26,855 nt of DNA from positions 1-26,855 of IMG/VR virus record IMGVR_UViG_3300011252_000306. One strand, 5' to 3'. Below the pieces are notes generated by a model. That model had not been told where the DNA came from and searched no databases. It saw nothing but the letters and a program-made list of their open reading frames with translations. Of this stretch, positions 22,101 to 26,855 are shown piece by piece; positions within the stretch are counted from its first letter, which is position 1, and the number at the start of each line of letters is the position of its first letter. The DNA is from a virus. Position numbers and translations under genes: made by a program.

Positions 22101-24234
22101 CAGTGTAGTACTCCTGATAAGCGTCACTTACGTCTTGTTGCCCAGTCGTGTACGCCTCTTGCGTACGATTAAATTCTGCTAACTTCTCGTCAAAAGCGGT
22201 TTTGGTCGGACTACCTTCCCCTGAATCGAAGTAGGTGGTTCCTAAACCAAACAGGGAGTTATATTTTGTTTCGTTGTAAGCGTCTACTTGTTCCTGCGAA
22301 GTAAACTCTGGAGGTAGCGCGAACAACTGCGCCATTACATCTGCGTCTTGGACAGCATCTTTCCAAAAAGATACCGCGTGAGCCTTACTAGCTATTACTG
22401 GGTTAAACGATTGTTTCCCTGACACCGCAGGCTGGTACGAATTGTCCACTCGGTAGTAATTACCCTCGCCATTGTTAGTAGCGGCGGATGACTCGTCAGC
22501 GTATATCTGCCCGTCGTCGCCTATAAATCCATGCCCTTGCTTCGCCACATAGTCTTCATTCGCAGGGTTAAATCCTTTTGTAGTGCCTTCCCCTTCATAT
22601 TGGTAAGTGGCACGTAATAGTAAGTCGCTTACAGAGTTAGGCACCGCATACGTGGTATCCGCAGACGACCCCCAACGACTCGCTATGTTAGGATATTCCT
22701 CTTTTATAGACTCAACGAACGCTGCTTCTTCAGCTTTAAATTTATCGTAGTCCAACACCGCCACATCTTCATATTGTTGCGTGCCCGGTATACGACGCGA
22801 CTCAATCTTATAGGAGTCAATCGGGTCTATTTCCCCCATGAATTCGGCGTATCTTTGGATAACGTTCTGTAAGTCTCCTGCCGACTCAGGGTCTTGTAAG
22901 TCTTTTAGCGCATTTACGGATAGGTAGTATTTATCCCGAAGCAGAGCCTCCTTTGCATCGTTGTATTCATTTTGTACACCGACGAAATCGTTCCCCGCTT
23001 CCTCCGTGCTAGTAAAGAACTCTTTTAGCTTGCCCCCTATCGTTGGGAGTATGTTCTTTATAAAATCTTCGTTTTGTTGATAGAACAGGTCTGTAGCGTA
23101 TTGGTCTAGCGCGGATTTTGCGTACTCCGCTGCACCTTGCCCAGTTTGCTCGTTAAGCCCATCTGTCAAAACAAGTCCAGCGGTGCGCTGCGCCGCACGA
23201 GTAATGTAACTCAACGCTAAATCGTTGGTCGGGGATATACCTAACTTTTCTAATCCACCCCCGACTAGTTCTGTTGTTACTATACCTCTGGCTAGGGCGT
23301 TGTTAAGCTCCGCCGCAGTTACGTCCCGCCCTTGTAACTCTGCGGATATAGTCGCGCCTATCATGTTTTGTGCAGCTTGCGGAAGAGGTTTAAGCTCCAT
23401 AGCAGGTTTAACGCTAGACCCCGCAGGTGGGGGGTACTGTATTACGTTCCCGTCTGTCCCTATCACGTCCCCGTTCACGTTTGTCTTGGGTTGGTTAAAC
23501 TTGCCGTTAAAACCGGTTTTCTCTGCTATAAACCCTAGTCCTGCACCTACCGCAGCAGTCAGCCCGCCGTTTATAAAAGCGTCAAGCGGGTCTTCCCCGT
23601 AGATAACCGCAGTTGTTGCACCAGCTACTCCTTGCCCTACTGCTGTCCCTATAAAGTCCGTCGCTCCCTGCCCTATAGCGTCTCCTAACCCCGAACCACT
23701 AATAAATTCCCCAGTCACATCTCCGAAGTAGCTTCCAACGCCTTGGGTTAAGTATCCGGTTGCTACAGTTGTCAAAACGTCGCCGAAGTCCCCTCCGTTA
23801 ATCGCTGTCTGTGCGCCGGATACAAGCGGGAGTAAGTGGAAGTTCCCCGTCGCTATAAGGGCTATCTTAGCTAACGATCCGAGTGGGTCGTCTGCCAATC
23901 CTTTGACAAAACCTTCGGCAAAGTCACCAACAGGTTTTATTACTTCTTCGTACGCCCACGAGATCGCGGGTTCCAATATTTCTTCATTCGCCCACTCAAC
24001 GCCGTCAACAACCCAATCAACGGGCTTGAATAACACGTCTTCAAATAAATCTTGTTGGAACTCGTATACGTCTTCTATTGCCCCACCAAAGGCATCGCCT
24101 ACGTCCTGAACAGCGTCATATACTCCACCTAATCCGAGAAACTCATCAAGTACCTCTTCTTCAAAAGACTTAAACCCTCGGTAGATAAAACTGTCGTCTA
24201 GCCCTGTGAGTTCGCCGAGCTTCCCGCCGCACAT
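19165..24234 (-). CDS. Very large virion-type protein starting M-C-G-G (about 1689 aa)
   Basis: Second-largest gene of the block. The N-terminus (M-C-G-G) is followed by amphipathic and hydrophobic stretches to about residue 260 (V-A-G-A-T-T-A-V-I-Y and G-L-T-A-A-V-G-A-G-L-G-F). A long acidic, helix-rich middle runs from about 300-1040, then another hydrophobic cluster (about 1050-1350, e.g. V-V-I-L-A-G-V-A, L-A-T-L-P-L-G-G-L-A-L). Two tandem repeats lie at about 1430-1530, each with P-T-Q-E-D-V-x-x-F-V. No enzymatic motif was found. Hydrophobic clusters in a giant phage protein beside other virion genes fit an ejected internal protein that may form a conduit. The ATG at 24234 follows the GNAT stop by 2 bases with GGAGGAGAG upstream; an upstream in-frame start at 24357 lies inside the GNAT gene and is rejected. 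Confidence 0.85.
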   Translation of the reverse strand: MCGGKLGELTGLDDSFIYRGFKSFEEEVLDEFLGLGGVYDAVQDVGDAFGGAIEDVYEFQQDLFEDVLFKPVDWVVDGVEWANEEILEPAISWAYEEVIKPVGDFAEGFVKGLADDPLGSLAKIALIATGNFHLLPLVSGAQTAINGGDFGDVLTTVATGYLTQGVGSYFGDVTGEFISGSGLGDAIGQGATDFIGTAVGQGVAGATTAVIYGEDPLDAFINGGLTAAVGAGLGFIAEKTGFNGKFNQPKTNVNGDVIGTDGNVIQYPPPAGSSVKPAMELKPLPQAAQNMIGATISAELQGRDVTAAELNNALARGIVTTELVGGGLEKLGISPTNDLALSYITRAAQRTAGLVLTDGLNEQTGQGAAEYAKSALDQYATDLFYQQNEDFIKNILPTIGGKLKEFFTSTEEAGNDFVGVQNEYNDAKEALLRDKYYLSVNALKDLQDPESAGDLQNVIQRYAEFMGEIDPIDSYKIESRRIPGTQQYEDVAVLDYDKFKAEEAAFVESIKEEYPNIASRWGSSADTTYAVPNSVSDLLLRATYQYEGEGTTKGFNPANEDYVAKQGHGFIGDDGQIYADESSAATNNGEGNYYRVDNSYQPAVSGKQSFNPVIASKAHAVSFWKDAVQDADVMAQLFALPPEFTSQEQVDAYNETKYNSLFGLGTTYFDSGEGSPTKTAFDEKLAEFNRTQEAYTTGQQDVSDAYQEYYTALDDLTVETNKIQDETNIGLINERLGLDIDLDTYREINNLDRTISVVNDIQFRGMQGKSFFSEEEAITKRTTAIDAILGEGGYDQFDISPEELDKVISDRYGDGGMSAEDVDALLNDTSLRRGLVDEVNYTIVYDNYVNQGIIERGDALPVGIADGDDLSQIYDEADRILTGRKNDVAFREKELPYYAEGVTAANVANGEARVFRDENQNLYYGLTGINTSGLEGGGSYVTYSPEFGAVLTIQSINEDGNLVQVTTDTDGNPLAPPEIQDVAVTGYRSIGDQFIADMLDEGNTDFAVKYAANNEYTGDQIQFVENLGKLIDNNVIGGDTSVQNFVGNALRATGGILSAFNGVVILAGVAPTGTALSNFATQLVDLGAETNTEDYKAQVEALKNNMSAELDLAEDASWAERAWARTKQVAGAAVDQPSTFLAEMIGVELLQEVAPLLVGGGATFAAKAAGFVAANATRAGLAAGAVTDLAESFGANATEAYQRAYDLQIELGSSPEAADAYAIDVGTKAGAVAGVATLATLPLGGLALDKVVLGKTNNVFLDAANEIATNRVLEGGRVLLGSGVSEAVEGGLPAYYVAKELYKLDPTIDVVDEVAFAATLEGLVGTGVSGGVYSGYLAAGGVGNTITDAGGLVGGVLQDTGDLFSNTMMKLDPELNKILSEYESEYDAAFDNYQYGRGMSGYSGPIDFEFDPTPFTEDIQNRLTAIGIDDTYTQSNVLSVIDGNYSNTKDIVQAFGETGYVPTQEDVTQFVAANDPNGSDLNARVSGYADPLYSSEEEVLRAYQDAGLESPTQEDVNRFVGVVGDTSLEDQIATYFPTATANSQFTQMGDAVSDVNTKLDESVDTLNDTIIDTATDVTTQITTDIATRQQNNALRQAVRAGMRQGQVSVSSAPARELEYIYDFNSIFATPEQESLFSVNPFSSSEGGARQALNPEDSIFGGMAQPLRFAAKRGGLVPSSTDKLLNILGK

Positions 24235-24236
24235 AC

Positions 24237-24704
24237 CTACTCTCCTCCGTCGTAGGAGTACACAGTACCCAGCATAGAGAAGCCTAGTTTCTCTAAAGCC
24301 GCTCCAGTTCTTTCTGGGAGTATGTTTGTAGTAGTTCCTATAAGAATATCGCCGCACTGCATAGATTCACCAAAAGCGATGAACGGAGCTATCATTTTCT
24401 TGCCTACACCAGTGCTTCTATGCCGCGGGGCGACATACCAAAATGCGTCAGATAGTATTAAGTAATCGCTAAAGAATTGTTTTTCCACAACCCCGACGAT
24501 GACTCCCACTATCCCCTCGTCGGCATTCTCAGCTACGTACACACAGGCTCGATCTTTAAGTACCGCCCGTACTAGAAACTCGCGCATCCTTTCTTCAACA
24601 AGGGGGAACTTTGAGTATTTGGGGGACTCTTGGTGAAACTGCCCTATGTGCCTATATATAGCAGCTACGTCGCTAACTTTTCCTGCACGTACAATAGTGC
24701 TCAT
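24237..24704 (-). CDS. GNAT-family N-acetyltransferase (155 aa)
   Basis: GNAT fold by pattern: an N-terminal V-R-A-G-K-V-S-D-V-A-A-I strand/helix, a central strand V-G-V-I-V-G-V-V (66-73), then D-A-F-W-Y-V-A-P-R-H-R-S-T-G-V-G-K-K-M (86-104), where R96-S-T-G99-V-G101 is the acetyl-CoA pyrophosphate loop (Q/R-x-x-G-x-G/A). The last strand is Y-D-G-G-E. It would transfer an acetyl group from acetyl-CoA to an amine of unknown target. GNAT genes inside phage structural operons are common and may modify virion or host proteins. The ATG overlaps the upstream stop (ATGA), and its 3' end holds the Shine-Dalgarno of the 1689-residue gene. The family is clear; the substrate is unknown. Confidence 0.9.
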   Translation of the reverse strand: MSTIVRAGKVSDVAAIYRHIGQFHQESPKYSKFPLVEERMREFLVRAVLKDRACVYVAENADEGIVGVIVGVVEKQFFSDYLILSDAFWYVAPRHRSTGVGKKMIAPFIAFGESMQCGDILIGTTTNILPERTGAALEKLGFSMLGTVYSYDGGE

Positions 24705-25264
24705 TGGGCAGCCTCACGTAATTCCGTCAACCCATTCCTGTATTTATTCACTAACGCGCCGAGTTTGGGTATGTTTTCTGAGGGTATTTTTTCTTTAGTA
24801 GGGGATATTAGTACGGATGCTTGCGTAGAGTCCTTCCCCTTAGTTAACACGGCGTTACCCCCGAGACCTTGGATGATCTTGCTGGCCATATTCACTATCT
24901 TGCCTAGAGAGTTATAATTCCCAAACACAAAAAACGCCTCTGAAATATTTTTATCCAACATATAGTTGTTGTACTTCAGTAGGTTTATTATAAAGTTGTC
25001 CACGGTGTCCACGTTGTACACGCTCACCATAACTCGTCCGGCACCTTTCTTAGTCCCCATAACACCTAGGAAAGCGGTGTTGCCTATCTGCACGTAATCG
25101 GCGTTAGGGGCTTGCGCGGTTAACGCTACCTTCTGCATCGCGGGAGCCATATCTACTGAGGATTTGTTGTTGGCTTCCCCAACTTTAGCAAAATACTCGG
25201 CCAGTAAGTTCGGCCCAGACAATAACTTCTGTTTGCTGTCGATTGGCTGTACTTTAGTTTGCAA
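24701..25264 (-). CDS. Unknown structural-block protein (187 aa, TTG start)
   Basis: No family recognised. The sequence is mixed alpha/beta, with K-G-A-G-R-V-M-V-S-V-Y-N-V-D-T-V-D (about 74-90) giving strands, a hydrophobic helix I-I-N-L-L-K-Y, and a C-terminal helix. There are no cysteines, membrane segments or repeats. The TTG start is chosen because AGGGGG lies 6 bases upstream and the next in-frame Met is residue 39. Its stop overlaps the GNAT start (ATGA) and it begins 10 bases after the stop of the tail-like gene, so the three are probably cotranslated. A role in the virion or its assembly is inferred from position. Confidence 0.72.
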   Translation of the reverse strand: MQTKVQPIDSKQKLLSGPNLLAEYFAKVGEANNKSSVDMAPAMQKVALTAQAPNADYVQIGNTAFLGVMGTKKGAGRVMVSVYNVDTVDNFIINLLKYNNYMLDKNISEAFFVFGNYNSLGKIVNMASKIIQGLGGNAVLTKGKDSTQASVLISPTKEKIPSENIPKLGALVNKYRNGLTELREAAQ

Positions 25265-25274
25265 TTAACACCCC

Positions 25275-26855
25275 CTAAGTTATGTCTGTGTTGTACGGTA
25301 TGAGTTTACTTGACTTCTGAATACCTGTATTCATTGTAATAAGGTTGGTTGCTATATTATCTAAAGACTTTACAAACACAGCAGGGGGGTTTATCTGTAT
25401 CGAGTCGCTTGCCGTTGCAATGATGCTCGCACCGTCGTCTCTGTCCACCCACAAATTATTAATTTGTAGCGGAGTCGATTTAATGTTGTCAAAAGTTATA
25501 GCAACCTTACCTGTCACATTGGTAATTCGATTTATCTGCGGCCAAACTAACGCCTGAAAAGCCTCGGCAATACCTGTCTCGGTTGTGATAAAGTAGTAGT
25601 ACCAAGCGCCTATGTCTGGGCCTTCAATAACATTGTCTGCCTCGTTGAAGTCAAACTGCATGTTGCCGCTATCCCAGCTAATACCGGTAACTGTCGAACC
25701 GTCTACCCCGTGTGCCGCGTATACCGCATTACTTTCTTGCGATACTAAAGCTGACCATCCTGTAGACGTTACAACAACTGTTGTCACAAACTCTAGCTTG
25801 TCAATCTTAGCTACACGTACATTTAGTACGTCACCTGCCGAATACCCTGTGCCCTCCGCGTAAGACGCTGTGTAACTTGTACCGGCCACCCCTGCGTTGT
25901 AAACCTGTGTCGATGTTGTCTCGTTGTAAATTCTAATTCTTGAGCCTGCCGACAAACCCGTGACCGAAACATTCCTTAACGGTAATACTGTGCCATTGGC
26001 GTCTGTTCGAGTGCCTGTGAATACTGCCCCATTAGATAAAGTTATTAACCCTGTAGTAGTCGCATCGCCGGTGTAAGTGCAACCGTCAACGGTCATGTTC
26101 CAATCATCTAAGTTAAACGAATTGCCTGTACGCACTAAATCCTCGGCATAAACCATGTTGGCTGTTTGGGCTAGTTGGTACTGGTAATAATCGTAAAGTT
26201 TTTGTGTGTCAGCATCCTGCGTTATCGTGATCGTTTCAGTAGTAAAGTTTAACGCAATGCCCGCAATCGCTGACGCCTGCGCCTCTGTTGATACTAACTC
26301 ACCATTATCTGCAAGCCTAACCTCCTGCTTAATTGGTTCGCTTACCGCAGATTGAAACCCAAGGTATGTATAACCATACTTGCGGATTCGGATATCAAAA
26401 GGAGCATAATTAATTGGTGTTGAAACATTATGGCTTTTTCGAAAGAATCTTGCATTAACGATATCGACTGTACCACTTGAGCTAGTTTTTACGCCTCCTC
26501 CTTGTACCCCGCCTACGTTATCGTAAACCGCTAACTTTGCGCCAGTAAGCCCCGTGCCGCCTGAATCCGTAATCGTGTAATTGATGCTTTTTAGCTGCTC
26601 GTAGTTGCCAGTATTGCCATTGATTTTACTTACGCCAAAAGTGGTGCAGTCAACAAAACTAAACAACAACCCAGACTGCGCCGACGCCTGAATAATGTAA
26701 GTGTTTGAGTCCGCAAAACGCGTGTTTGAAAACGTGCCAATATAGTCCGCGAGTGATTTAACTGCCGCAACGTTTTGATAAAAGAAAGCATTGTCGATGG
26801 GCCGCGTAAACGATGCGCCCAATGACCAAGCAACGTTGCCGTTTTCGTTGCCGCT
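25275..26855 (-). CDS. Tail/fibre-like structural protein, 5' end cut by the window edge
   Basis: The frame stays open without a stop to base 26855, so the true start is outside; a TTG at 26822 is only an internal codon. At least 526 residues are present. The visible part begins S-G-N-E-N-G-N-V-A-W and is beta-rich, with many Thr, Ser, Gly, Asn and Tyr, no cysteine-rich or membrane segments, and Ig-like or carbohydrate-module-like strands (for example residues with S-A-G-S-R-I-R-I-Y-N-E-T-T, then S-Y-T-A-S-Y-A-E-G-T-G-Y). Near the C-terminus N-L-W-V-D-R-D-D-G-A-S resembles, from memory, a domain in marine phage tail or fibre proteins. It probably forms part of the host-recognition or tail apparatus. 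TAG stop; the next gene starts 10 bases later. Confidence 0.82.
   Translation of the reverse strand, partial: SGNENGNVAWSLGASFTRPIDNAFFYQNVAAVKSLADYIGTFSNTRFADSNTYIIQASAQSGLLFSFVDCTTFGVSKINGNTGNYEQLKSINYTITDSGGTGLTGAKLAVYDNVGGVQGGGVKTSSSGTVDIVNARFFRKSHNVSTPINYAPFDIRIRKYGYTYLGFQSAVSEPIKQEVRLADNGELVSTEAQASAIAGIALNFTTETITITQDADTQKLYDYYQYQLAQTANMVYAEDLVRTGNSFNLDDWNMTVDGCTYTGDATTTGLITLSNGAVFTGTRTDANGTVLPLRNVSVTGLSAGSRIRIYNETTSTQVYNAGVAGTSYTASYAEGTGYSAGDVLNVRVAKIDKLEFVTTVVVTSTGWSALVSQESNAVYAAHGVDGSTVTGISWDSGNMQFDFNEADNVIEGPDIGAWYYYFITTETGIAEAFQALVWPQINRITNVTGKVAITFDNIKSTPLQINNLWVDRDDGASIIATASDSIQINPPAVFVKSLDNIATNLITMNTGIQKSSKLIPYNTDIT

Noticed and set aside
24235-24357. Longer start of the 1689-residue gene
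   Set aside because: It would overlap the GNAT gene by about 120 bases; the ATG at 24234 has GGAGGAGAG upstream and gives M-C-G-G, a plausible virion-protein start.
1-26855. CRISPR array, insertion sequence or attachment site
   Set aside because: The left-end repeats are separated by coding genes of unequal length, and no transposase, integrase or direct att-like repeat was seen.

Overview
The window looks like part of a tailed bacteriophage genome, most likely a podovirus-like marine phage. The evidence is tight packing on two convergent blocks, a phage-type replication set (SNF2-like helicase, T7 gp2.5-like single-stranded DNA-binding protein, large primase-helicase), and a block of very large low-complexity virion proteins. 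Several of these resemble, from memory only, proteins common in uncultured marine phage contigs. No terminase, portal, capsid, DNA polymerase, RNA polymerase, integrase, lysis or tRNA gene was recognised, so the window is a fragment. The host cannot be read from the sequence.

Layout. (1) 1-1353, rightward: six tiny genes. The first five are each preceded by a copy of a nearly identical ~28-base element carrying a Shine-Dalgarno sequence and, in one frame, the coding tail N-I-N-D-N-G-R-stop. They encode a short acidic protein, a one-pass membrane protein, two small zinc-ribbon-like proteins, a basic protein, and then a very Lys/Arg-rich protein with its own ribosome binding site. (2) 1350-8039, rightward: SNF2-like helicase, a good sigma70-type promoter at the helicase 3' end, then four closely linked genes (coiled-coil protein, excisionase-like HTH protein, four-cysteine protein, gp2.5-like SSB), a strong intrinsic terminator, the primase-helicase and a small overlapping gene. 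(3) 8040-8138: convergent junction with a perfect 10-bp inverted repeat, probably a bidirectional terminator. (4) 26855-8139, leftward: structural block, reading from the right edge: a tail/fibre-like protein cut by the window end, an unknown protein, a GNAT acetyltransferase, and five virion-type proteins of about 1689, 480, 323, 635 and 2223 residues.

How it fits together. The rightward block is the early and replication side: small proteins probably act on the host, and the helicase, SSB and primase-helicase copy the genome. The leftward block makes tail and probably ejected internal virion proteins; the 2223-residue protein carries an HExxH metallopeptidase motif. Gene junctions are mostly 2-12 bases or overlapping stop/start codons, so translational coupling is likely. 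No gene-free stretch exceeds 300 bases. The points most worth a second look are the repeated small-gene cassette array at the left end, a possible overprinted gene inside the 2223-residue gene, and short glycine motifs shared by neighbouring virion proteins.
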